This document shows positions 26,669 to 39,008 of a stretch of DNA of 64,000 nt, one piece after another. The stretch's first letter is position 1. Each line of letters begins with the position of its first letter. A program made the translations under genes and the position numbers. Source of the DNA: Amoebidium appalachense (Eukaryota; Ichthyosporea); NCBI GenBank assembly GCA_963693365.1, contig CAVNZM010000015.1, forward strand, positions 4,278,001-4,342,000, written 5' to 3'. Under the pieces are notes generated by a model. That model saw nothing but the letters and a program-made list of their open reading frames with translations, had not been told where the DNA came from and did not search any database.

Positions 26669-26699
<31 letters not shown>

Positions 26700-27914
26700 A
26701 CACACACGTACAGGCTGTGGTTCTCATGCCTGGTACTCCGCCACGTCATATCCCTTCGGCAGCTCACCTTCTCCGAATTCAGCGCCCTCCTATGGATGAC
26801 GTTATTCGCCCTCGACGGTAACATAAATTCGCTCCCGAATTTCATTTTTACCGGTAAAAACCCGCGACTCAGCCCGCGCGCGATCCGCGCACAGGCAATT
26901 CTCGCATCAACGTGGAAACAATTGCGCCTAGTCGCGACACTTTTGCAACTCGGTGATATAATCCACGAACCGAAAAGATATTTCAACCCCCGCCTTCTTC
27001 TCATTTTGCACAAATGGCGCGGTATTGTACCCCACGACGCTCTAGGCCCCGATACGGAACGCCTCCGAACACTTCACGCACTTTGCTACTACACAATCAC
27101 CACCAGTTTGCAATCGGTGAATCTGGCCTACGGTGCTTACGGGTGGTTTCGGGCCGAATACATGGATACAATCTTTCCCGGTTCGGCCCGTCAAAACCTT
27201 TACGGGTCGGATGAGGATGACCCGGAAATCGGGGACGTTTCATTGGATCCGGAGCTGGTTTTGGAAGCGGTTGCAAGCGCGCACGTCCTTCCAGAAGATC
27301 GCGATTCGCCCACTCAACCAATCACAGATGACGAATTATATTACAACAGAGACGCGGCACCGCCACCCCTTCTGATTGGAGGAAGGCGGACGTCGAAGGA
27401 TGTGCATGTCCCCACGCGCCTGCCGATTCACGATCACGAGGATTTGATTATGTCGGAGATCGAGGGATATCGTGTTACTTGCATACAGGTATTGCCCCTG
27501 ACCACCCCCCCCCCCCCAAAAAAAAAAACAAAAAAAAAAACAATAAATTAAATTAAGTTAAAAAAAAAAAAAATTGGAGCCTCGGCTCACATCATGGGCG
27601 GCTTGTGATGTGTCTTTGAAGTTTATTCAACCTCCTTCTCCTGTCCATCTATACAAATTTAAACCTCACCTCTTTAATCGAAAGACGGGTGGGTGAATGT
27701 GTTACCTGTCTGTCTGGCGCTGCCGCTTTCCGTTTCCAGCCTGTTTGTTCGTCTGGGGTGCACGTACATGCGTGCTTGTCTCCTTCTTACTTCCCAAACA
27801 TAATCAAAGCACATCTGTGCGCTGGCTTTCAACCCACACACATCCTCTATCTCTCTGACTCACACACACACACATTCACACACACGCACGTGTCGCTCAC
27901 GAGCATGCGCGCGT

Positions 27915-27990
<76 letters not shown>

Positions 27991-28986
27991 GTACACACAC
28001 ACACACTTGCAGGGCGAGACTGGCTGCGGCAAATCCTCTGTTGTCCCCCAACTCATCTACCGTCACGCAAAAGCCCGCGGGCAACCCGTTCGCATCATCG
28101 TTTCACAACCGAGAAGAATCGCCGCCATACAACTTGCGCGCCGCGTAGCGCAGGAACTCGGAGAAAAGGACGTCGGTGGGGTCATTGGATATCGAATTTC
28201 CATGGAGAAAACTACGGGAAAAGATACGGACATTACGTTTGCGACGACGGGTTATCTCCTTGAATGGTTTGCTCACAACCCGCACCAAGTGGATCAGTGC
28301 ACTCACCTCGTTTTGGACGAGATACACGAACGGAGCGTGGATATGGATTTGTTGTGTCTTCTCGTGAAAAAAAGAATGATGGAAATGGGGGGGTCTGAAA
28401 ACAACAACGGCGGAGGAGGAGGGGGGTTCAAACTCGTTTTGATGTCAGCGACCCTGGAGGTGGATTTGTATAAGGATTACTTTTGCGACGTGGAAGAGAA
28501 TGTGGTTGGGGAAGGGGAAAGAAGGGATATTTGCGTTGGCGCAAGACGTTTTCCTATCACCACCGTTTATCTGGACCAATTGTCTCAAGGGTCGGTGGAG
28601 GGGGAAGCCGCGTCGTTGCTAGGAAGAGCGACAAAGGCCCAATGGAAAATCGTCGCTCGGGAGGCGGGTAAATTGGCGGGACAGTTTGAAAAAGCGGTGA
28701 GGGACGAGAAGTTGAAAGCAGAGGCTTTGCCTGGGCAGTATCGTCTGGCTCTGTTGCTGGCGTTGGCGTGTGCACAGCCGGGTGATTGTGTGCTGGTGTT
28801 TTTGCCTGGAGAGGTATGTATGGCTATTTTTTTTGTGCGAATTCGGGCTGTGTTTGTTTGCTTTTGTACGTATGTGTATCTGTCAATGTACATGTGTGTG
28901 CGTGTTTGTGTGTGTGTATCTGTGTGCCCAGCCGAGTGAGTGTATGCTGGTGCTTTTGCCTGGAAAGGCTGTGAGGGATAGGGTGT

Positions 28987-29057
<71 letters not shown>

Positions 29058-29122
29058 TATGGTTTGTTCCTTGGTGTGTGTTACGGGTAGGAGGTGGTGC
29101 AGGAGGGGCCGGGACGGGCGCG

Positions 29123-29155
<33 letters not shown>

Positions 29156-30130
29156 TGTGTTGGTAGATATATATGCCTGTTCCATTTGTTTGTGTTTGTC
29201 TATGCCTGCCTGTGCAGTGTACACATAAAAAACTTGCAGTTAGCAGCACTCATACCAGTGCTCTGTTTCAGGCGGAGATCACGTGCATGATGGAGCATCT
29301 AGAGGAAGTGAGCCCTGGTGCCACAGACATTTGTCTGCTGGTGTTGCACTCAATGTCCCCCAGAGAGGAGCATGAGGCTGCTTTTGCTCCTGCACCCCCT
29401 GGTAATAATCCCCCCCTCCCCCCCCCCCCCCCCCCCCCCCTCCCCTCGGCCCCGAAAAATATGTATGGGGTACACACAGAGACAGACACAGAGAGAGGGG
29501 GGAGGGGGGGGGGGGAGGGGGGCACGAAGAAAGAAGAAAGTTAAAGAGGAGAGGGGTGTGTGAGAGAGTGTGTTTTTCCGCATTCCTTGGGGGGGTAGGG
29601 GGGGGGAGACGAGAGATGATGTTAGATATGAAGGGTGGATGGTTGGGAAAGGGAGAATGGGTTGGGGAGAGGGGGTGGGGGAGGGGGGGCACTACAATAA
29701 GCAAGCACTCTGGCTGGTCGTGCTTGGGCCTCTGAAGTCATTCTGCTTCGGCTCGTGGTTTGGGAAAAACCGTTGTTGATTTTACACCTCTCATCATATG
29801 TTGCTTTTTTTTTTACAACCACATCCTCTGCACACACACGCACACACCCACAAGCATTCTCTCGGTCGAGGGCAAACACCCTCCGCCCAGGCGCTCACAC
29901 AACCCCCCCCCCCCCCTCCCCCCCCCCCTCCCCTCCCCCACACACACACACACCACTACACACACACACACACACACATACCACCCCACCCCCCCCCAAA
30001 AAACAAACACCCAAACATTCACCCACCCACCTCCCTCCCTCCCCTCTCCCTCCCCCTCCCTCCCCCACTCCCCCTGCCCCCCACCTCATTCCCACCACCC
30101 TACCCACCTACCCACCTCCCTCTACTACCC

Positions 30131-30177
<47 letters not shown>

Positions 30178-30230
30178 CCCTCCCACACCCACCTCCCTCC
30201 ACCCACACACCTCCCTCTCCCCCCCCCCCC

Positions 30231-30289
<59 letters not shown>

Positions 30290-30292
30290 ACC

Positions 30293-30329
<37 letters not shown>

Positions 30330-30779
30330 ACCCCACCCCTCCCCCCCCCCCCCCAAACAGGCCAGTGGAAGCTCGTCCTAGCCACCAACATAGCCGAGAG
30401 TAGCATTACAATCCCCGACGTCAAAATGGTCATCGACCTCGGTCTACACCGTAGCCTTGAATACGACAGCGTGAGGGGGATGCAACGCCTAGCCCTGCAA
30501 TGGTGTTCTCTCGCGTCCGCGAAACAGAGGGCCGGGAGGGCGGGTCGTGTGGCGCCCGGGGTTGTGTTTCGGCTGTACACGCAGAGTTTTGCAGAGTATG
30601 TGATGCCTGCCTACGATGTTGCGGAGATATTGTGTACGCCCCTTGAGAGAACAGTCTTAAGGTCTAAGCTGGTGAGTGTATCCCCCCACTCCTCCCCCCC
30701 CCCCCCCCCCCCCCCCCCCTTCCCCCCCCCTCTCTCTCCTCTCTCTCTCTCTCTCTCCTCTCTCTCTCGCCTCTCTCTC

Positions 30780-30826
<47 letters not shown>

Positions 30827-31473
30827 TTTCTTCCCTCTCGGGATGGGGGATGGTCCTGCTTGTGATGGGCACTTAAAGACTGCAATGTTGTACCTCGTGA
30901 ATGGTGTACTTCGTACTATATAACACATTTTCTACCCCCCCCCCCCCCCCCCCCCTCCCCCGGAGGATTGTTGCATATAACATCGAGACCTAATGCAAAG
31001 GGAGTGGAATATGTATTTAAATATGTAGGTAGGGTGGGGGGGGGGGGGGGGGGGGGGGGGGAGGGGGGGGGGGGGGGGGGGGGGGGGGTGGGGGGGGGGG
31101 GGGGTGGGGGGAACGACGTAAATCGAGGAGGAAATACTCACCCTTATCCCCTCCCTCGCTTCCCCCTCCCCCCTTCCCCCTTACTTCCTGCCCCCCCAGC
31201 TCATGCCCACCGAACACACTGCCGATCTTCTCTCTCAAGCCATCAGCCCCCCCTCCACCGAGAGCCTCGCAGCCACCCTTCACAAACTGTTTGAATTGGG
31301 CGCCGTTTCCTCGCCCAATGAGGAGGAGTCTCGGGTAACCTTTTTCGGTAAGATGGCCGGGAGGTTCCCTGTGGATCTGCCTCTCGTCAAGGTGATCATT
31401 TTGGCTGTGAGAGAGGGTATGGCCTGCGAGGGGGCGGTTTTGGCTGCGGCTTGTGCGGCACAGGTAACATTTC

Positions 31474-31509
<36 letters not shown>

Positions 31510-32481
31510 CCCCCCCCTATGGCTTGCATTTTGCATCGTGTTATCCGTTTGTTCTTGTGTACTTCGTACTTTTTGACGCGCTCAAACCCCCCCCCCCCCC
31601 CCTCACTCCTCTCCCTTCTAAACCCCCCCCCCCCCCCTCCCCCCCCCCCTCCTGCCCCCCCTGCTACTCGACTTGCACCAGCAAATACGCTGGGCTAGAT
31701 AAGATGAACTCTGTTTCTGCTGTATATTGTGTTTTGTTTGCATTCCATGTGACGTTTTCCCGGATTTTCTTGTTGTGTCGCTGAGAATTTCCGTTGCATA
31801 TTCACGAATATCCCTGCATAATAATGTATATCCCCTTCACAATCACGACGCCCTCTCACATAATCACCAATATTCCCGACACAACCGTGTATTCGGAAGC
31901 ATGTTCAAATCTTCTTTACGCAACCACGACCTTTTTAGCAATTATCACTAACTTCCCCCACACTGTTACTGCTAACATTCACTTACCTCTTTGAGCCAGT
32001 GTTAGGGCGATACTCTATTTTTGAGTCGATATTCATGAGTTTCCTCAACCCACTCACGATAGCCTACATATCCCCTATCGCACCCTACACAACCACAATC
32101 TCTCGCGCCCAGACAAATCACGATTCTCCCCACACCACACACAACCATACATCCTTCTTAACATCACCTTCCACCTTTCTCACAGGACATATTCCTACTT
32201 CCATCCGAACATTTTCTTCGCGACCGCTTTGAATACGTCAGCAAGCAGATGGAGTCATACACTGCACGCTGCCACTTTGACCAAGGCCGCTACTCTGAGC
32301 CATTCATGTACATGGAGGTGTTCCGTCAGTGGATTCATGTATCATCTGCTAGCACAAACCAGCAAAATGGTACATATACCTCCCTCTGCGACTACACATA
32401 GCCACTACCCCGTCCCCCACCCCACCACACACACACATATGCACACACACGCGCACACTCTCTCTCTCGGGAAAAAAAGGA

Positions 32482-32513
<32 letters not shown>

Positions 32514-32975
32514 GAGATACAAAAGGTTGAGGGAGGGGGGGGGGGGGGGGGGAGGGGGGGGGGTGGCAAGGGGGGGAAATAAGGGAAAAGAAAAGCGAAG
32601 ACGAGGACGATATTGGAAAGAAAGAAGAGGAAAAGAGAAGAAAGAAGGAAACGAAAAAACGAAAACATAAGGAAAGAAATGTGCTTGTGTGGTGCTGACA
32701 ACACGACACGTAAACTCTTGCCTCGCCCTCCCTCCCTCCCTCCCCTTCACCCAACCCCTCCCCCCACTCCCACTCAGCTTCTCACTTTTTTAAACACACA
32801 TGCCCACTCACGCACACAACACACGTCCCCATCGCTTCTCCTTCCCTTCTTGTGCCATACGCACTCACTCACTCATTCACCCACCAATCCGCTCACTCAC
32901 TCAAGTCACACACTGTCTCACTCCAACCCCCCCCCCCCCCCCCCCCCCTCGTCCCCTTCCTCCCCCCTTCCCCCC

Positions 32976-33017
<42 letters not shown>

Positions 33018-33746
33018 CACGGGCAGCAAGCTCCGCCTCCTTAAATGGGAACAGTCACACGCCATCCACTCCAAGCGAATGCGCCAATTCGCTCATCTCG
33101 TCTCCCACCTTTGCGATCGGATCTCCGAAGTTCTCCGAACGTACCCGGCCCCCCTGGGTGGGCCCCAGATCGCACAACCAGCAATACGAGATCTTTCCAT
33201 TCTGTCGGCTCTAGCGTTGGGAAAGGGAAAGCAACCCCCCGCACCCAAAGACATTTTGTTAACGGGTGGGGGGGAGGGTATGAGGTTTGTGATGGCGGCT
33301 GCGTGTGCGCCGTTATTTATTGTCGGAAGGGCGAAAGCGGGTGCTGTTTTGAAGGATGTGGGCGGGGATGCGAACATTGCCCGAAGGTCGATTCTGATTA
33401 CTCCTGGAAAGGTAATAATTCTGGTTGTGCGCCAGCGTGTGCACTCACCACAACTACAACCCAAAAGAAAAGATACACACATACGTACATTCACGCACAC
33501 GCATTCGAGCATACAGGAGCACAAACACGCACACACGTATACACACACACATAACTTCCATTACGAACAAGCCATCTCAGAACTTTCATGTACGGATGTG
33601 CACGTGCACCCCACCCAAGCGTGCACACAGACACAGCCAGTTATATTCACATATTAATGTCTCTCTCTCATCCTCATCCTCTCCCCTTCCCGTCTCTCCA
33701 CCTTCACACACACACACACACACACACGCACGCACGGACGCACGCG

Positions 33747-33796
<50 letters not shown>

Positions 33797-33857
33797 CACA
33801 CACACACTGCGCCCTCCCCCCTCCCCCCCTCCCACACACACACATACACACTGCCCC

Positions 33858-33916
<59 letters not shown>

Positions 33917-36036
33917 ACACAGGTGGCATCTCCTGACGCAGGGGACGTTCTCGAGTCTTTGGCCGTGGCCCAACGAACTTTCCAGTTTGCCGGCCACGTC
34001 GAGGAAATGATGAAACTCGGCAAGAAATACCTTCTCGTATTTTCCGAAGAAAACCCGGACCCATCCGCCGGAGAAACAAGTTCGGGGAGCCGCCTAACTA
34101 CGCCAAGTGGGGGTAAAACCGAGTCGGGAAAGAAGAAAAACCGGAATTGCACGAGTGGCGGCGGCGGCGGCAGCGGGGAGAAGGAGAGGAAGGAGGAAAA
34201 TGTTTGTGTGGTATTGAGAGATGCGCCGATGGCGGTGAAACGTGTGCTCCAATTTGCACGTGTGGGCAAATTGATCGTCGCACACCGCCCGTTCCGTCTT
34301 GATTTTCCGGCTCTTGGCACGGACCCACTTCAGACGACAAAGGGGCCGGTTTCTCATACCGCCGTGTTTGGTGGTACACCTGGAAAGGGAGGAAAGATGG
34401 AGCAAGGGGGTATGGGTGTTGTGGGGGGAGAAGGGGACGGAGAGTTGACATCGTGTACGTTAGGCGCAGTGGCGGTGGAGAGGTGTATAAAGTGGGCAAT
34501 GGTATTCGGAAGGGCGGGGGGCGCGTGCATGAAGGACAACCGGAACATAATTTGCGAGTGGAGACAGCCTGTGGCGTGGGCTTGCCACCACCGATCGGAC
34601 GTATTTGATTGGCCTATCGCCGGATCGGTTAAGGAGGGCGGCGGTGTGGGTGCGGCGGAGGTGGAGGGAGAGGATGTGTTTGGTGTAGCGAGTAGCACTA
34701 TGGCATTGGGAGCAACAGGGAGCACGGTATGCTTAAGGGGGGTAACCCTCCTCCCAACCACGCTGCTTCACACACGACTCCTCCCTCTTCTGTTGACGGA
34801 CGTCGACTCGACCACGGCGGAGACGTTGCTGATGGTCGACGAATCAGATCGGGTCTTGGCTTACGTAAGTAGCTGCATGGACGGGCCGGTTTCTCTCGCG
34901 CCGCGGTATTTGACCCCGGGTGATATTGAGCGAATCAACAAGGTCCGTTCGGCCATTCGGGTACTTCTAACGGGAGTGTCAGAGACGTGGGTCACCGGCC
35001 CGGCTTCCCCTCTCTCCGCACCCATAAACATTGAGCGGGAAGAGAGCGCAAACTGTGAAAATGTCTTCGGTAAGGGGGGTTCTTCGGGTTCTTCAGCGGC
35101 GGGGCAGGGGGGTCAGGGGGGTCGGAAACGAAAGTCGACCACCCCCCACCAACTATATGAAGAGTTGATTCATGCGGTTTTGTCGCGACCGCCGCTTGAC
35201 CCAGAACGCGAAGACGGGGGAGAGACGACGTGGCGGCGCGTGTACAGGAAAGGTTTTGATCCGAAGGGAGACGTGGGTGGGACGGGAAAGAAGAAACGAA
35301 ACAAGGCGGCGCGAAGTCGGGAAAGGAAAAAGGCGGAGGGGAAAGGAACGGGCGGGGTGGGCGGCGTGGGGGGGGTGTGGATGGGGTTGGTGGGGAAGAC
35401 AGTGGATATGTGGTTTTGGCGGACCTTGCCTGGCCCCCACGCCCGGTAAAGAAAACGGCGAATGATGGGTGGGAGTCAGATGAAGAGGATAATGATTCAG
35501 AGGCGACGGGCGTAATACTTCCACAGATCGCGCGATCGCGCCCGGATACGCCTAAAAAAGGAAAAGAGGCAAAAGAAGCGGGAGAATTTGAATTTCCGGA
35601 GGAGGAGGATGTGCCTACTGCACCGGCGATGGGGAAGAGGGAGAGGAAGAGTGAGAGGAAGAGGAAGGAGAAAACGAGGGGGAGGGAGGGAGGGAGGGAT
35701 GGCGGGTTGGGTGATGGCTGTGGGGAGGGAACGTCGCGAACGGCAACACCCACTTCGAAACCTTTCAGGTGTGCTACACATGCACGTACCCGTACGACCC
35801 ACACACACACACAACCGCACACACACACACAACCGCACACACACACACAACCGCACACACACACACAACCGCACACACACACAACCGCACACACACACAC
35901 GCACACACCATGACTTCAAGCTGTGTGCGTGTGTGGAAATGATATGAGCTGTGAATTTGGGGTGCACTGGTAGGGCGAGATGTGGATAACTGTATTGGAA
36001 TAGGTGGGTTCATATGTGTGTGTCTCGGGCAGGGTT

Positions 36037-36071
<35 letters not shown>

Positions 36072-36619
36072 GCATGTGTATATGGGTGTGTTGGGCCTTG
36101 CACCATGTTACTGACAGGGGTCCTGCTTCATGCGTTAAGGGTGGCAAATGTAACCTAAACCCCCTCCCTTCCCCTTTTTAAAGATTTTGCTCTGAAGGTG
36201 TAGTGTGGTGAATGCCTTTTTTCTTTGATGGGGCGGAGGCTCGTGAGTCAAAGATGGATAACAACAAGCTCAACAATCCTGTTCTTTAATTAAATATATG
36301 TGACCTTAATTAATATCCTGTTAACGCAATGGTGGTGCTTTTTTTTAAAACACATCCCCGAGGGGGGAGGGGGAGGGGGGGGGGGGGGGGCAAGGGGGTG
36401 GGGGGGGGAAGGGGGGGGGGGGGGGGGGAGGGGCATGTATGAGAGAATAACCCTACGACAACTCACAGGCCAAGTGCATTGGGTGGGGCCTCTACCTCCA
36501 CTCCCGGTAAAGCCTCTCCTTCTCCGGCCCCCCCCCCCCCCCCCCCATCCCCCCCCCCCCCCCCCAACACACACACACACGCATACACACACCTAGCCCC
36601 CCCCCCCTCCCCCCCTCCC

Positions 36620-36650
<31 letters not shown>

Positions 36651-37345
36651 ACACCCCTTAGCAGAACACACACGGCTTACATGAGCGTGTGCACACACAT
36701 GCATATAATTACTACTGCCAATTTGTGGGTGTAGACAGGGACACACGCATACACATGCATGTCATGCAGCCCACCCCCACAAGCATCCACATAGGGGTGA
36801 GAGGGGGAGGGGGGGGGGGAGGGAGGGGGGAGGGGGGCTCTTTTTAACAGTTCTCGGAGTTATCTCACCACACACCTATAGACACACATCAGTCCACCAT
36901 CTGCTCATACATAGTTATTCTTCCTCCTCCCCCTCCCTTCCCCCCCTCCCCCCCCCCCCCCCCCCCCGGCCTCCTCCCCTCCCAAAGATTGATAGTCACC
37001 ACCACACCAATATACTTTCCCATACCCCTATGGCATTCAGCTAGCCTTCATCCTACATCTATATATAGCCATCACGTGCCCAAAACTCATTCTCACTTTT
37101 ATTCCCTCGCAGGCACACAAGGCAAGAATCACAACAAGAAGCCACAAACGCCACAAACAGAGCAACAACCGCCGTCCATTCCTCTGCGAAACGGAATAGC
37201 CGATACAGCCTGGGAGGAGGGAGCGGGGCTGGGTGAATGCAGTCAACCGACACTCAGCCAACTAGTTGCGTTGGTGAGGGATGATGTTGGGTCTCAAACG
37301 GGATCGAGGAATACAACGCCTGTGGATGAGTGGTGGATGGATTGA
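20782..37345 (+). CDS. Asteroid/XPG-type nuclease fused to a DEAH-box helicase
   Basis: Proposed exons: 20782-20960, 21411-21688, 22855-23059, 23700-~24170, 24810-25084, 25735-25873, 26714-27488, 28013-28813, 29272-29401, 30361-30671, 31200-31463, 32186-32369, 33017-33411, 33923-35710 or 35768, 37113-37345; about 2,100 residues. Phases agree at every junction except two. The donor of exon 23700 must leave phase 2 and no strong site does. A one-base frame change is needed near 35368-35375. Order of parts: XPG-N and XPG-I halves of an asteroid-like nuclease, an uncharacterised linker of about 400 residues, a complete DExH core, HA2/OB-like regions, and a charged tail. The exon 26714-28813 junction reads straight from the linker into helicase motif I, so the fusion does not depend on a doubtful splice. 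Inferred role: RNA or DNA processing that couples unwinding to structure-specific cleavage. Helicases of the TDRD9/Spindle-E/YTHDC2 type are the nearest relatives I can name for the motor. Confidence 0.8.
21994..22062 (+). repeat. (CA)n tract, ~34 units
   Basis: An intronic (CA)n tract. A complementary (GT)n tract lies in the same intron at about 22359-22403, so the pre-mRNA could fold these two into a hairpin. Confidence 0.9.
22516..22626 (+). repeat. Poly(C)-tailed interspersed element, copy 3
   Basis: Reads TGAGGATTTGCTCTGCTTAT, then GCATACTC, GGTTTGCACTCTGCATTGTG and GTGTACTTCGTATTTTATGA, then CATTC and a poly(C) run. It is close to the copy at 55998. It is intronic in the nuclease-helicase gene. 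Confidence 0.65.
24810..27488 (+). CDS. Linker region between nuclease and helicase (three exons)
   Basis: Exons 24810-25084, 25735-25873 and 26714-27488 join in phase. No domain is recognised. The stretch is Leu-rich and helical-looking (e.g. [31 protein letters not shown]) and may be the helical C-terminal half of the asteroid domain. It turns acidic ([12 protein letters not shown]) and ends with [17 protein letters not shown], the pre-motif-I segment (LPI-x-H-x-E-I) that precedes the P-loop in DEAH helicases. The acceptors at 25735 and 26714 follow a T/C-rich tract and a (CA)n tract respectively. Confidence 0.7.
26321..26412 (+). repeat. Perfect 46-bp tandem duplication
   Basis: Two identical 46-base units (26321-26366 and 26367-26412) beginning TAGGCTCTACTTCTG. 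Perfect identity implies a recent event. It is intronic, upstream of a C-run and (CA)n tract. Confidence 0.9.
28013..30671 (+). CDS. DEAH-box helicase core (three exons)
   Basis: Motif [10 protein letters not shown] (28013), Ia-like [14 protein letters not shown], Ib-like TTGYLLEW, motif II DEIH (28316-28327), motif III SAT (28445-28453), IV-like VLVFLPGE, motif [12 protein letters not shown], and motif [10 protein letters not shown] (30525-30548). All are intact, so an ATP-dependent 3'-5' RNA (or DNA) helicase is expected. Exons 28013-28813 (phase 0), 29272-29401 (phase 1) and 30361-30671 join cleanly. A Gly-rich insertion sits before motif III ([12 protein letters not shown]). The intron after 28813 carries a degenerate copy of the exon's own 3' end. 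Confidence 0.9.
28924..28967 (+). repeat. Intronic copy of the 3' end of exon 28013-28813
   Basis: About 44 bases matching 28771-28814 (the exon end and first donor base) with a few substitutions. Both read ...CAGCCG.GTGA.TGT.TGCTGGTG.TTTTGCCTGGA.AGG. The donor GT is not preserved as GTATGT. Confidence 0.8.
30840..30945 (+). repeat. Poly(C)-tailed interspersed element, copy 4 (diverged)
   Basis: Shares GGGGATGG.CCTGCTTGTGATG, TGCAATGTTGTACCTCGTG, GTGTACTTCGTAC and a terminal ACACATTTTCTA(C)n with the family. It is intronic. Confidence 0.5.
31200..33411 (+). CDS. HA2 (ratchet) and OB-like region of the helicase
   Basis: Exons 31200-31463, 32186-32369 and 33017-33411 join in phase (0, then 1). 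The first carries an HA2 signature ([13 protein letters not shown]...G...[15 protein letters not shown]). The second matches the following helical segment ([10 protein letters not shown]...YMEVFRQW). The third, with [19 protein letters not shown], resembles the start of the OB region in TDRD9-like helicases (GAFYPNYF position). The acceptor of the third exon is CACATAG inside a (CA)n tract. Confidence 0.75.
31520..31600 (+). repeat. Poly(C)-tailed interspersed element, copy 5 (5'-truncated)
   Basis: Reads GGCTTGCATTTTGCATCGTG, then GTTATCCGTTTG, GTGTACTTCGTACTTTTTGA, then CTCAAA and poly(C). It lacks the CTCTGCTTAT head. It is intronic. Confidence 0.6.
33923..35768 (+). CDS. C-terminal region with probable frameshift in a G8 run
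   Basis: A long exon starts after a (CA)nCAG acceptor and is open in one frame to TAA at 35447-35449. From about 35377 a different frame is the protein-like one: it reads [18 protein letters not shown], then an acidic stretch ([14 protein letters not shown]) and a basic one ([14 protein letters not shown]). One missing G in the G8 run at 35368-35375 would join the two frames. That fits either a base-calling error in a homopolymer or a real frameshift. Before that point the tail has low-complexity Gly/Ser inserts. Donor candidates are G|GTGATG after 35710 (phase 1, which fits the last exon's best frame) or CAG|GTGTGC after 35768. Confidence 0.6.
37113..37345 (+). CDS. Probable last exon of the nuclease-helicase gene
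   Basis: It follows a T-rich tract and TCGCAG acceptor. The best frame reads [20 protein letters not shown] and ends VDEWWMD before TGA at 37343-37345. It needs phase 1 from the preceding exon. Another frame would stop earlier. No domain is recognised. AATAAA at 37571 lies about 225 bases downstream. Confidence 0.45.
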
Positions 37346-37410
37346 TTGGGGTGGAGAGTGGGAGATGTGTGTCTGTGTTTTTCTCTTCTGTTTTTTGGGG
37401 TGTGTGTGTG

Positions 37411-37449
<39 letters not shown>

Positions 37450-37570
37450 ATATGTTCTCTTTCTTTATATGTCTTCTTTACTGTTCCATTTCTTTTTGGG
37501 GTGGGTTTTTTTTGCGTTTTTTGGGGGGGAGGACTGATCGTGATATCGAGTGACTGTATCTGGTCTCTTG

Positions 37571-37576
37571 AATAAA
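37571..37576 (+). promoter_or_regulatory. Polyadenylation signal AATAAA
   Basis: Canonical AATAAA about 225 bases after the proposed stop of the nuclease-helicase gene, at the start of a stretch of plain AT-richer sequence. It is a plausible 3' end. Confidence 0.4.
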
Positions 37577-38006
37577 TAGAAGGAATGATTGGGCCTAAAT
37601 GGCATATTGACAGAGACCGGCAATGGTTTGCAGCGTACGGCTTGCTATTTGACGTTGCACACAAGTATTCATAGCCGTTTTTTGAATAGAATATACCATA
37701 TGGAGATTGTGTGACGCGTAGGGAGTGCTACTAAACACTGTACGACGAATTAATCGTGCCTTTTGTAAATGGGAGCGGTGAATGAAGGATTGCTAATATA
37801 CAGGATTTTTTTTTTTCTTCCAATTAAATTTCTTTACATCTATCATGAACATTTATGGTGTGACAGCAGTCAACCCCCCCCCCCCCCTCCTGCCCCGCTC
37901 CCCCCCCCCCCCCCCCCCCAGGCCCACACAGTGCACACACACGCGCACGCACAGACACACACATACACACACACACACACACAAATGCACGAATGCACAC
38001 ACCCAT

Positions 38007-38051
<45 letters not shown>

Positions 38052-38972
38052 GTCACACTCACGCACACTCCCACACACACGGACCGTACACCATGAGAAC
38101 GATACTTTACCCCAATCAAAAAAGTAGGTATTTCTACATGGAACAAAATGAAGAAGATGGTGGTTGAAGGGGAAGGGAAAGAGACATGACGTGCAGAAAG
38201 GAACGGAAAAGGGAGGGAGGTTCTTGGGTCGCCGTCGACGGCTGGGTATCCTGGGAAGAAAAAAATTTTTTTTTTCTTGTGTGTGTGTGTTTGTAGGGGG
38301 GGGCAATAGGAATCGGGCTTGGCAAGGGTGGGGTGGGGGGGTAGAGGGGGGGGGGGGGGGGGGATAATGCTTAGATTATATCAGAGACTGTACACAAACA
38401 TTTTGAGCAACCACATGCCTGGCTAGTGCGCCTGTTTAGTGTGTCTTTAGCTTGCTAGCTAGGCAGGTCTTGATTCATAATTATTTTCCGAGAATAAAGC
38501 GTCTGTGACATGCGGGCAATACACACACACACACACGCCGTGACACAGCACAGGCCGAGTCCTAATATTAGCTAATCTATTTTGCAATTGCTATGGACAC
38601 GTACGTAAGGCCTGGGCCCTGCCTGTCCCCCCTCCCCTTCTCACCCCCACTACCCCCCCCCCCCCCCCCCCCCCGGCCCCCAACATGACACCACACACAC
38701 ACACATGTACACAGTCACACCACCACCACCACGCGTACTGATGTATCCTTAGTATATTTAGTTAGCCCCCAGTGGCACCCGTGTCACTACATTGGATTCA
38801 ATTGTGACTCCGAATAATTGCCAACGGCCGCCCCAAATTCAGATACAGATGGTACATGTGGACACTGTACACCCATGCCGAGGCTCACACCGCGCACGCA
38901 CGTACAAAACGTGCGTGTTCACAGGTGCACATGCACACTAGTCACTCTGAGTGCTGTCTCCCTGCGGCCCCT

Positions 38973-39008
<36 letters not shown>

